From: Anabaena sp. 54
GTDB lineage: Bacteria > Cyanobacteriota > Cyanobacteriia > Cyanobacteriales > Nostocaceae
Reading direction: 5' to 3'
NCBI GenBank assembly: GCA_900299285.1
Contig: OMJF01000075.1
Location: 1-32,645, forward strand
DNA: 32,645 bases
Shown: positions 7,644 through 15,457 of the stretch, in pieces
Numbering within the stretch: position 1 is the stretch's first letter
Layout of the letters: every line of letters starts with the position of its first letter
The notes under the pieces: model-generated
Databases searched by the model: none
What the model was told of the DNA's origin: nothing
Seen by the model: the letters and a program-made list of their open reading frames with translations, nothing else
Translations under genes and position numbers: made by a program

Positions 7644-8413
7644 AAGCAGTGATTTTAGCGGGAGGCTTGGGTACAAGGTTAAGTGAAGAAACCAGTATCA
7701 GACCTAAGCCCATGGTTGAAGTTGGTGGTAAGCCAATTCTCTGGCACATCATGAAGATTTATTCTGCTCACGGTATTAACGATTTCATCATTTGTTGTGG
7801 CTACAAAGGGTACATTATTAAGGAATATTTTGCCAACTATTTCTTATATATGTCAGACGTGACATTTGATATGCGATTTAATCAAATGAATGTTCATTCT
7901 GGATATGCTGAACCTTGGCGCGTCACCTTAGTAAATACAGGTGATCATACAATGACAGGTGGACGTTTAAAACAAGTTCGTGAACATATTGGCAATGAAA
8001 CCTTTTGTTTTACCTATGGTGATGGTGTTAGTAATATCAATATTACAGAATTAATTAAATTTCATCAAGAACAAAAGACATTAGCAACACTCAGCGCGGT
8101 ACAACCAGCCGGAAGATTTGGAGCAATTTCTCTAGGACAAGAACAAACTAAAATAACTAGTTTTAAAGAGAAACCTGAAGGTGATGGTGCTTGGATTAAT
8201 GGTGGTTATTTTGTTCTAGAACCCCAAGTAATTGATTTTATTGCTGATACCTCAACTGTGTGGGAGAAAGAACCATTAGAAAAGTTAGCTGATTTAGAAC
8301 AATTATCTGCTTATAAACATGATGGTTTTTGGCAACCAATGGACACATTAAGAGATAAAAATTATCTAGAGGATCTTTGGAAAAGTGGTAAAGCTCCTTG
8401 GCAGGTTTGGTAA
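7640..8413 (+). CDS. rfbF: Glucose-1-phosphate cytidylyltransferase
   Basis: It makes CDP-glucose from glucose-1-phosphate and CTP, the first step to CDP-linked dideoxy or branched sugars. The 257-residue length is typical. The N-terminal nucleotidyltransferase signature [11 protein letters not shown] (8-18) with R21 and K23 is intact, followed by [15 protein letters not shown]. The [15 protein letters not shown] stretch, YGDGV and the end [13 protein letters not shown] are typical of RfbF. It is the first gene of a plus-strand cassette with short gaps. No CDP-glucose 4,6-dehydratase (RfbG) lies in the window. In the Anabaena PCC 7120 HEP island the leftmost gene is, as I recall, of this type. 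Confidence 0.92.
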   Translation: MKAVILAGGLGTRLSEETSIRPKPMVEVGGKPILWHIMKIYSAHGINDFIICCGYKGYIIKEYFANYFLYMSDVTFDMRFNQMNVHSGYAEPWRVTLVNTGDHTMTGGRLKQVREHIGNETFCFTYGDGVSNINITELIKFHQEQKTLATLSAVQPAGRFGAISLGQEQTKITSFKEKPEGDGAWINGGYFVLEPQVIDFIADTSTVWEKEPLEKLADLEQLSAYKHDGFWQPMDTLRDKNYLEDLWKSGKAPWQVW

Positions 8414-8467
8414 TAGTAATTTGACATTTTAGACTTGAGATTTTTTTGCATTTGGGAAAGATTACTA

Positions 8468-9679
8468 ATGTATGATTTTGCAATTATTGGTGGGGGAATA
8501 GTTGGACTTTCCACCGCAATGGCTTTAGGAGAACCTTATCCAAATGCCCAAATATTAGTATTAGAAAAAGAGAGTCAATGGGCATTTCATCAAACTGGTA
8601 ATAATAGCGGTGTCATTCATTCTGGTATTTACTATAAACCGGGAAGTTTTAAAGCTAAATTTTCCCGTGATGGCAGCCGTTCCATGGTAGAATTTTGCCG
8701 GAAATATGATATTGATCATGAAGTTTGTGGTAAAGTGATTGTGGCTAGTAATCAACAAGAATTACCCCGCTTAGAAAATCTCTACCAACGCGGTTTAGAA
8801 AACGGTATTCCTGTTAAAAGAATTAGCCCAGAACAAGTTAAAGAAATTGAACCTCATGTTAGCTCTGTTGGCGGAGTTCAAGTATTTAGTACAGGCATTG
8901 TCAACTACAAACAAGTTAGTTTAAAATATGCGGAATTAATTCGTAATCAAGGAGGAGATTTACGCCTTAATACCCAAGTTTTAAAAATTGTCCGCAGTGG
9001 CAAAAATCAGGTATTAGAAACTAACAATGGCAGTTTTGAAACTCGATTTGTGATCAATTGTGCAGGATTGCATAGCGATCGCATGGCAAAATTAGGTAAA
9101 GCTAATCCTGAAGCTAAAATCGTTCCCTTTCGCGGTGAATATTACGAATTAGTCCCGGAAAAACGCTATTTGGTCAAAACTCTCATTTACCCAGTTCCTA
9201 ACCCGGATTTTCCCTTTTTAGGAGTACATTTTACCCGGATGATTGATCATACAGTTCATGCTGGACCAAATGCGGTTTTGAGTTTAAAAAGGGAAGGTTA
9301 CAAAAAAACTGATTTTGATTTAAAAGATTTTGCAGAAGTTATTAGTTATCCTGGTTTTTGGAAACTAGCAGCAAAACACGCAGATGAAGGAATTAAGGAA
9401 ATAATTCGTTCCTTTAGTAAAGCAGCTTTTGTGAAAAGTTTGCAGAAATTAATACCTGAAATTCAAGCTCAAGATATTATTCCTACCCATGCAGGAGTTC
9501 GCGCTCAAGCATTAATGAATAATGGTGCATTAGTAGATGACTTTTTAATCATTAATGGTGACAATTCCATTCATGTCTGTAATGCACCTTCACCCGCTGC
9601 AACTTCTTCCTTGGAAATTGGTAAAGCCATAGTTAAGCAAATACCAGAACCAACGCATTTACACAGTTTAGTAGCGTAA
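8468..9679 (+). CDS. lhgO: L-2-hydroxyglutarate oxidase (LhgO)-like FAD oxidoreductase
   Basis: A 403-residue DAO-superfamily flavoprotein. An FAD-binding GGGIVGLSTA lies at residues 8-17, the acidic ribose-binding residue at VLEKES (31-36), and the LhgO hallmark HQTGNNSGVIHSGIYY at 41-56. The C-terminus (THAGVRAQALM, NAPSPAATSSLEIG) is also typical. The family oxidises L-2-hydroxyglutarate to 2-oxoglutarate. Inside a sugar cassette it could instead oxidise a hydroxy-acid sugar intermediate, or supply 2-oxoglutarate to the two oxygenases downstream; both are inference. The start at 8468 is chosen for GGGAAAG 7 bases upstream; an in-frame TTG at 8435 is less likely. Confidence 0.85.
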   Translation: MYDFAIIGGGIVGLSTAMALGEPYPNAQILVLEKESQWAFHQTGNNSGVIHSGIYYKPGSFKAKFSRDGSRSMVEFCRKYDIDHEVCGKVIVASNQQELPRLENLYQRGLENGIPVKRISPEQVKEIEPHVSSVGGVQVFSTGIVNYKQVSLKYAELIRNQGGDLRLNTQVLKIVRSGKNQVLETNNGSFETRFVINCAGLHSDRMAKLGKANPEAKIVPFRGEYYELVPEKRYLVKTLIYPVPNPDFPFLGVHFTRMIDHTVHAGPNAVLSLKREGYKKTDFDLKDFAEVISYPGFWKLAAKHADEGIKEIIRSFSKAAFVKSLQKLIPEIQAQDIIPTHAGVRAQALMNNGALVDDFLIINGDNSIHVCNAPSPAATSSLEIGKAIVKQIPEPTHLHSLVA

Positions 9680-9690
9680 CCAAATCATTT

Positions 9691-9733
9691 CTTATCTGTG
9701 TTCATCTGCGTTTATCTGCGGTGAATTATTCTG
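9691..9733. repeat. 10-bp tandem repeat, copy 2
   Basis: Three 10-bp units (ATCTGTGTTC, ATCTGCGTTT, ATCTGCGGTG) are followed by AATTATTCTGG. It has the same structure as 926-967 and lies directly behind lhgO. Confidence 0.55.
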
Positions 9734-9800
9734 GAAATTTTCTTCTCTAGCGACTCTTCAAGAAACAAATTAATTTCACACATCAAAAGTTTTAAAAATC

Positions 9801-10829
9801 ATGAAAATATTAGTCACCGGAACAGAAGGTTATCTTGGTTCTTTATTACCTTCTTTACTCATGCAAAAAGGACATGAAGTTATTGGAGTTGATACTGGAT
9901 TTTATAAAGTTGGTTGGCTATATAACGGAACTAACTTAACAGCTAAAACCCTAAATAAAGATATTCGTGATATTAATCCCGAAGATTTAGAAGGGGTAGA
10001 AGCTATTGTTCACATGGCGGAATTATCTAACGATCCTACCGGACAATTATCACCAAATATCACCTATGATATTAATCATTTAGGTTCAGTTCGTCTGGCT
10101 AATCTAGCCAAATCAGTTGGTGTTCGTCGCTTTGTTTATATGTCCTCCTGTAGTGTTTATGGTGTAGCTAGTGAAGGTGATATTACAGAATCATCACCTG
10201 TTAATCCCCAAACAGCTTACGCCGAATGTAAAACATTAGTAGAAAGAGATGTTAAACCATTAGCTGATGATGATTTTTCCCCTACTTTCATGCGGAATGC
10301 GACAGCTTTTGGTGCTTCCCCTAGAATGCGATTTGATATAGTTTTAAATAATTTAGCGGGGTTAGCTTGGACCACCAAAGAAATTAAAATGACTAGTGAT
10401 GGTACTCCTTGGCGGCCATTAGTTCACGCTTTAGATATTTGTAAAGCCATTGTTTGTGCCTTAGAAGCACCCAGAGATATTATTCACAATCAAATTTTTA
10501 ATGTTGGCGATACTGCAAATAATTATCGAGTTAAAGAAATAGCAGAAATAGTTGCCAATGTTTTCCCTGGTTGTCAATTATCTTTTGGTAATAATGGTGC
10601 AGATAATCGCAGCTATCGAGTATCTTTTGAAAAGATTAACAGTATTTTACCGGGATTTAAATGTGATTGGAATGCTCAAATTGGGGCTGAACAACTATTT
10701 AATTTGTTCCAAAAAATTGACATGACAGAAGATACATTTTTATTTAGAGGTTTTACAAGATTAAAGCAATTAGAATATCTAATCCGCACAGAACAAATTG
10801 ATCGGGATTTTTTCTGGAATAAACTGTAA
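9801..10829 (+). CDS. NAD-dependent epimerase/dehydratase (extended SDR)
   Basis: A 342-residue extended short-chain dehydrogenase acting on a nucleotide sugar. The Rossmann glycine motif TGTEGYLG is at 6-13, D31 marks the NAD-binding acidic position (VIGVDTG), MSSCSVYG (114-121) supplies the catalytic Ser region, and Y140-x3-K144 (TAYAECK) is the catalytic pair. RPLVHALDICKAI and FNVGD are the usual substrate-domain motifs. The substrate is probably the CDP-sugar made by the upstream RfbF or a product of it, but 4,6-dehydratase, epimerase and reductase activities cannot be told apart from sequence. No strong ribosome binding site precedes the ATG. It sits 121 bp after lhgO. Confidence 0.85.
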   Translation: MKILVTGTEGYLGSLLPSLLMQKGHEVIGVDTGFYKVGWLYNGTNLTAKTLNKDIRDINPEDLEGVEAIVHMAELSNDPTGQLSPNITYDINHLGSVRLANLAKSVGVRRFVYMSSCSVYGVASEGDITESSPVNPQTAYAECKTLVERDVKPLADDDFSPTFMRNATAFGASPRMRFDIVLNNLAGLAWTTKEIKMTSDGTPWRPLVHALDICKAIVCALEAPRDIIHNQIFNVGDTANNYRVKEIAEIVANVFPGCQLSFGNNGADNRSYRVSFEKINSILPGFKCDWNAQIGAEQLFNLFQKIDMTEDTFLFRGFTRLKQLEYLIRTEQIDRDFFWNKL

Positions 10830-10873
10830 AAATAATCAGGCAAATGAACTGAATAATTTATAATTTCAACTTT

Positions 10874-10917
10874 GTAGTGAGGAATCTTACTCATTTGATG
10901 ACTCAATTCCTCACTAC
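10874..10917. repeat. Inverted repeat, 12-bp arms
   Basis: GTAGTGAGGAAT (10874-10885) and ATTCCTCACTAC (10906-10917) are perfect inverted arms around a 20-base loop. They resemble a dispersed cyanobacterial repeat with TAGTGAGGA ends (recollection). A degraded arm of the same type seems present at 11877-11898. Confidence 0.55.
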
Positions 10918-10984
10918 GATATCAGCCCACTTTACCCTATTCATTGTCTATTTCAAAATATCTATTAACCCATAAAGATTAACC

Positions 10985-11803
10985 ATGCTAAACACTGTAA
11001 CAGAAAAAATATCCCTGTTAAAAGAGGAGTTAGAATATTATCTTAAACTTTGGCAACATCATAATCATTTACCTACCTTAGAAGGACAGGATAAGATGAT
11101 GGCTGAATCTCTCAAAAAAGATGGAATTTGTATCACTAATCTCTCCAATTTAAGACTATCTTCCACTTCAGCTTTACTAAATTCTGCTTATAGTTTTTTG
11201 CCAAAGATGGGGAAATCTAATTATGATCCTTCAGTAGAAAATTCGCCAGAAATTTTCAATGTTACACACCTAAATGATTTTTTTAACTGGGGTAACGAGT
11301 CGAGATTATTGAAAATTCTCGAAAATTATATTGGTCTTCCTGTTGCTTATCATGGTGTGCAAATCCGCAAAGATTTTATTAATAAAAATCAATTCAGTAC
11401 CATGATGTGGCATCGAGATTCAGAAGACCGCCACATTGTCAAAATTATCATTTATTTAAATGATGTAGACAAAGAACAAGGACCATTTGAATATGTGCCA
11501 CCAGCATTTACTTCAGGAATAAATTTTTATCGTCTTTACCATAAAATTTACAATCAAGGTATTAATGATGAAGGTCTTAATCAAATTATCCCTAAATCTG
11601 CTTGGAGATCTTGCACTGGTCCAGCAGGTACGGTAATTATTGCTGATACAAATCGGCTTTTACATCATGGAACTGTGAGAACAAAAGAAAGATCAACTTT
11701 ATTTTTTGCCTATACAGCTAATCCTCCCAAGCGGCCAGGACTTTGTACACAATATTGGGATGATACTTTTCCTAAAGCAGACCTTTCCCAAGAACTTAAT
11801 TAA
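10985..11803 (+). CDS. Phytanoyl-CoA dioxygenase (PhyH)-type 2OG-Fe(II) oxygenase, copy A
   Basis: A 272-residue protein with the PhyH jelly-roll signatures: metal-binding H143-x-D145 (MMWHRDSED), a conserved IIIYLNDVDKEQGPFEYVP strand pair, and the distal metal His and 2-oxoglutarate Arg region in RLLHHGTVRTKERSTLFF (H227/H228, R232 or R236). The N-terminal 40 residues are helical. Family members hydroxylate small molecules using O2 and 2-oxoglutarate; here a sugar or acyl modification is inferred from context. A clear paralogue lies at 14010-14837, and two paralogous GT2 genes sit between them. No ribosome binding site is obvious. The 155-bp gap upstream contains the inverted repeat at 10874-10917. 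Confidence 0.78.
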   Translation: MLNTVTEKISLLKEELEYYLKLWQHHNHLPTLEGQDKMMAESLKKDGICITNLSNLRLSSTSALLNSAYSFLPKMGKSNYDPSVENSPEIFNVTHLNDFFNWGNESRLLKILENYIGLPVAYHGVQIRKDFINKNQFSTMMWHRDSEDRHIVKIIIYLNDVDKEQGPFEYVPPAFTSGINFYRLYHKIYNQGINDEGLNQIIPKSAWRSCTGPAGTVIIADTNRLLHHGTVRTKERSTLFFAYTANPPKRPGLCTQYWDDTFPKADLSQELN

Positions 11804-11876
11804 TAAGTAGATGAGCATAATTAAAGATAAAAATCCTAGTCCCTAGTGAGTAATTTATTGCTCAACACAAGAATCG

Positions 11877-11898
11877 TCAGGACTAAATTCCTAACTAC
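11877..11898. repeat. Degraded arm of the TAGTGAGGA-type repeat
   Basis: The 22 bases GTCAGGACTAAATTCCTAAC plus flanks resemble the right arm of the repeat at 10906-10917 (ATTCCTCACTAC). The left arm is not convincing. Low confidence. Confidence 0.25.
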
Positions 11899-11936
11899 AA
11901 AAAGTCAATCTCAGATTTGAGGATGAATATAAAAAC

Positions 11937-12932
11937 ATGAATAAATTACTTACCATTGCCATTCCTACCTACAATCGTGCTGCATTGCTAGATAAACAAC
12001 TGGCTTGGTTAGCAACAGCAATCAAAGGTTTTGAATCAGAATGTGAAATTATTATTTCTGATAACTGCTCAACAGATAATACACCAGGAATTGTCAAAAA
12101 ATGGCAATCTACTTTTACTAATACTGTATTTATAGCGAATAGAAATCGGGAAAATATAGGATTAATGCCAAATATTGCTTTTTGTATTCAATCTGCTAGT
12201 AGTAAATATGTTTGGACTGTAGGTGATGATGATCCAATTCAAGACAAAACCTTGGCTTATATCGTCAATAAAATTAAAAAAAATCCCAGTTTAAACTTAA
12301 TGTTTCTCAACTGTTGTGGACGAGATAAAAACACCAATAAAATTTTGGTAAAACAATGGTTTGCTAGTGCTAGTGATGAAATTATTGCTGATAGCAAACC
12401 TGTATTTCAAAGTTATTTACAGGACAGTTTTGGTGGGGTACTGTTCATGACAGCTACTATTTATAAAACTGAACTTGTACAGCAAGCTTTACAACTATGG
12501 AATAGTTCCCTTAAAAATTTAGCATCTCAAGCCTATTGGACGGGATTTTGTGCGGCTCATGGAAATATCATTGTTACTCAAGATAATTATTTGGAATGTA
12601 CAATGCACGCTAGTTCCTTAGAAGAAAATCCTCGTTGGTCGTTAATGATGCGATATGTGTATATCCCAGAGATTTATCTGAAATTGTTAAGTTTAGGATA
12701 TTCTTCTAAATTTTGTCAACGGATGATTTTAGAAAATATTTTCAAATTGAGTGATTGGAAAATATTATTAGGTGCTTTAAAAAGATGGCCAATTCTAGCC
12801 ATAAATATTATAGTTACCTACTTACAATTAGTAGGAAAATTTATCTATCAACTGAATTTTAATTATGAAAAATCAGTAATGAACATCTCACATCTGATAG
12901 CGCAGCATGGTGGAAGCCATGCAATTAAATAA
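11937..12932 (+). CDS. GT2-family glycosyltransferase, copy A
   Basis: A 331-residue inverting GT-A glycosyltransferase. TIAIPTYNRAALLDKQL opens the nucleotide-binding fold, ISDNCSTDNT (40-49) follows, and VGDDDPIQ (95-102) gives the DxD metal/nucleotide-sugar site. The overall look recalls abequosyltransferase-like (RfbV-type) enzymes that use CDP-sugars, fitting the cassette, but this is inferred. The C-terminal ~60 residues are hydrophobic/basic (LLGALKRWPILAINIIVTYLQ), suggesting a membrane-associated tail. It is paralogous to the next gene, sharing MNKLLTIAIPTYNRA and GFESECEI. Confidence 0.85.
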   Translation: MNKLLTIAIPTYNRAALLDKQLAWLATAIKGFESECEIIISDNCSTDNTPGIVKKWQSTFTNTVFIANRNRENIGLMPNIAFCIQSASSKYVWTVGDDDPIQDKTLAYIVNKIKKNPSLNLMFLNCCGRDKNTNKILVKQWFASASDEIIADSKPVFQSYLQDSFGGVLFMTATIYKTELVQQALQLWNSSLKNLASQAYWTGFCAAHGNIIVTQDNYLECTMHASSLEENPRWSLMMRYVYIPEIYLKLLSLGYSSKFCQRMILENIFKLSDWKILLGALKRWPILAINIIVTYLQLVGKFIYQLNFNYEKSVMNISHLIAQHGGSHAIK

Positions 12933-12985
12933 AAGATAAAATCTACCTGTATTAACAATCTAGAATATTTTTGACATCAAAAATC

Positions 12986-13999
12986 ATGAACAAACTACTA
13001 ACTATTGCTATTCCTACTTACAATCGAGCCGAGTTACTAGATAAACAATTAACTTGGTTGTCCCAAGCTATTAAAGGTTTTGAATCAGAATGTGAAATTT
13101 TAGTTTCTGATAATTGTTCTACGGATCATACTCAATCTATTATTAGTAAATGGCAGAATAACCTCAAAAACATCACATTTAAATCAAATAAAAATCCTGA
13201 AAACATAGGCGTAATGCGAAATATTTTTTATTGCCTAAGTTCTGCCACAACTAAATATGTTTGGACTATTGGTGATGATGATCCAATTCAGGAAAGAGCA
13301 GTTGCTTATGTGATGGAGAAAATTAAAAATATTGATAATTTATCATTATTATTTCTGAATTTTTCCGGTCGAAATCAAATTACTGGTGAAGCAGTACATC
13401 CACCAAAAATAGTTGGTAATCGCTGGTTTGATGCCGATACAGAAGATGGTAAAGGTGATGGTAAAGCAATATTTGAACATTGTTTTAGTAAAAGTGTAGG
13501 AGCAGTAATTTTTCTAACTGCTACAGTATATCGTGCTGATTTAATTAAAAGCGCTGTAGAAATTTGGCCAACTGCTAGTAATAATTGGATATCTCTAGCA
13601 TATTTAGCCGGTTATTGTGCTGCTAATGGCAAAGTAATTGTAACTAAAGATATCTATTTAGAATGTATTGTAGGTGTTAGTTATTGGCAAAAAGAACCCA
13701 AGTCTGCACTTTTAATGCAATACCAACATATACCCGAAGTTATTTTAAAACTTGAGCAAGTTGGCTATTCTAAAGCATATTGTTGTCGGATGCTTTTACA
13801 AAACTATCATGAAGTAGACTTGAAAGTTTTTTTAGGAGCGATGAGAAGATGGCCTGTATCGGCTATTAAGACAGTAGTTCCTTTTTTGGCTTTAGTTAGT
13901 GTGGCTGCATTGGAATTAATACCCATGAGAGAATTTAAAGTAGCAGCAGCAGAACTTGAAAAAACAACAACTTCTGAATCAAGAAATTATCAGGGATAA
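12986..13999 (+). CDS. GT2-family glycosyltransferase, copy B
   Basis: A 337-residue paralogue of the preceding gene. It shares the N-terminus MNKLLTIAIPTYNRAELL, GFESECEILVSDNCSTD, YVWTIGDDDPIQ with the DxD site, and a hydrophobic C-terminal segment ending in a charged tail. It differs by a short insert (VHPPKIVGNRWFDADTEDG) and a longer C-terminus. The start at 12986 is chosen by alignment with copy A; an in-frame TTG at 12971 would add five residues. It lies 53 bp after copy A and 10 bp before the second oxygenase. Presumably it transfers a related sugar to a second position or acceptor (inferred). Confidence 0.84.
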   Translation: MNKLLTIAIPTYNRAELLDKQLTWLSQAIKGFESECEILVSDNCSTDHTQSIISKWQNNLKNITFKSNKNPENIGVMRNIFYCLSSATTKYVWTIGDDDPIQERAVAYVMEKIKNIDNLSLLFLNFSGRNQITGEAVHPPKIVGNRWFDADTEDGKGDGKAIFEHCFSKSVGAVIFLTATVYRADLIKSAVEIWPTASNNWISLAYLAGYCAANGKVIVTKDIYLECIVGVSYWQKEPKSALLMQYQHIPEVILKLEQVGYSKAYCCRMLLQNYHEVDLKVFLGAMRRWPVSAIKTVVPFLALVSVAALELIPMREFKVAAAELEKTTTSESRNYQG

Positions 14000-14009
14000 A
14001 ACTTTTACT

Positions 14010-14837
14010 ATGCTTAACAAAATTAAGAATACAATCTCAACTTTAAGTTCTGAGTTAAATTATCGAATGTCACTTTGGCATCATGCTAAAAATTTACCGG
14101 CCATTAATTCAACAGATAAATTGATTGTTGATACTCTCAAAAAATCAGGTGTTTACATCACATCTTTGGAAGATTTAGCTTTTTCATCTACTTCTAAAAT
14201 GTTAGCTACTGCTAATAGTTGTACTGATAATATGCTATATCCCAGAGATGTTCATGGAGGATACAAATTACCCCAAATTTATACGGTTACAGATTTACCA
14301 GAATTTTTTAATTGGGGAAGTGAAACCCGACTACAAAATATCATTGAGCATTATATAGGTTTACCTATCGCTTTTCATGGTGTTCATGTGCGGAAAGACT
14401 TTCCTAATCAAAAACAATTGGAAACTCTACTATGGCATAAAGATTCTGAAGATAGACGCATGATTAAAGTCATTATCTATCTCAATGATGTGACTGAAAA
14501 ACATGGACCATTTGCATATATCCCACTACCAAAAAATCTCAGAGAAGGATTAAATAATTATCGAGTTGATTATGAATTATGGCGTGTTAATTTTTTAGGA
14601 ATTAATGATGATAAAATGATGAAAATAATTCCTAAATCAGCTTGGAAATCATGCCATGGTAAAGCCGGAACTGTGATTTTTGCAGATGTAAGAAATATTT
14701 TACATCACGGGACTGTGAGAACCCAAGAGCGTTCAACTTTATTTTTCACATACACTGCTAATTCTCCTAAACGACCTGAACTTTGTACACAATATCATGA
14801 TGATACTTTTACAAAAATAAATCCTCAAATGGGATGA
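14010..14837 (+). CDS. PhyH-type 2OG-Fe(II) oxygenase, copy B
   Basis: A 275-residue paralogue of the gene at 10985. Aligned features include the helical N-terminus (LSSELNYRMSLWHHAKNLP), FFNWGSETRLQNIIEHYIGLP, the metal motif H143-x-D145 (LLWHKDSEDRR), IYLNDVTEKHGPFAYIP, and LHHGTVRTQERSTLFF with H232/H233 and R237/R241. The start at 14010 matches the paralogue's MLN; a longer frame from 13956 overlaps the upstream gene and is less likely. It is tightly packed after GT2 copy B, so the two are almost certainly co-translated. The substrate is unknown. Confidence 0.78.
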   Translation: MLNKIKNTISTLSSELNYRMSLWHHAKNLPAINSTDKLIVDTLKKSGVYITSLEDLAFSSTSKMLATANSCTDNMLYPRDVHGGYKLPQIYTVTDLPEFFNWGSETRLQNIIEHYIGLPIAFHGVHVRKDFPNQKQLETLLWHKDSEDRRMIKVIIYLNDVTEKHGPFAYIPLPKNLREGLNNYRVDYELWRVNFLGINDDKMMKIIPKSAWKSCHGKAGTVIFADVRNILHHGTVRTQERSTLFFTYTANSPKRPELCTQYHDDTFTKINPQMG

Positions 14838-14909
14838 CAATTAGGATTAAAGGTATCAACCTGAAATCAAAAAATTCTATTATCCTCACCAAAAATTACC
14901 TAAAAAACC

Positions 14910-15455
14910 ATGATTTTTACCTCTACTAAACTCCCTGGTGCTTTCATTATTGATTTAGAAGAAAAGTCTGATGCTCGCGGTTTTTTTGCTCGCACTTTCT
15001 GCGCTGATGAATTTACCGCTCATGGTTTAAAACCCACAGTTGCTCAATGCAACCTTTCTTTTAATCATAAAAAAGGTACATTGCGAGGAATGCACTATCA
15101 AATTCTCCCCGCAGCGGAAACAAAATTAATTCGCTGCACTCAAGGAGCTATTTATGATGTAATTGTTGATATGCGTCCTGAATCTCCAACTTATTTATCG
15201 CATATTGGTGTAGAACTGAGTGCAGAAAATCGTCGGGCTTTATATGTTCCTGAAATGTTTGCTCATGGTTATCAAGCTTTAACAGATGGTGCAGAAGTTG
15301 TATATCAAGTGGGTGAATTTTACACTCCTGGATATGAAAGAGGATTGCGTTATGATGACCCAATTTTAGGAATTTCTTGGCCGTTGAATGCTACAGAAAT
15401 GTCTGATAAAGATCGGAATTGGCCTTTACTAGAATCTATTTTGATAGGAGTTTAA
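14910..15455 (+). CDS. rfbC: dTDP-4-dehydrorhamnose 3,5-epimerase family enzyme
   Basis: A 181-residue cupin epimerase of standard length. FxxxSDARGFFARTF, the catalytic His region LRGMHYQ (H62), FAHGYQAL (H119), VVYQVGEFYTPGYERGLRYDDP and the end WPL...MSDKDRNWPLL are all RmlC/RfbC hallmarks. The classic enzyme epimerises C3 and C5 of a 4-keto-6-deoxy sugar nucleotide. Here it sits beside a CDP-glucose-forming enzyme, with no rmlA, rmlB or rmlD in the window, so it may act on a CDP-sugar (inferred). It stops 2 bp before the next start, indicating translational coupling. Confidence 0.9.
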   Translation: MIFTSTKLPGAFIIDLEEKSDARGFFARTFCADEFTAHGLKPTVAQCNLSFNHKKGTLRGMHYQILPAAETKLIRCTQGAIYDVIVDMRPESPTYLSHIGVELSAENRRALYVPEMFAHGYQALTDGAEVVYQVGEFYTPGYERGLRYDDPILGISWPLNATEMSDKDRNWPLLESILIGV

Positions 15456-15457
15456 TT

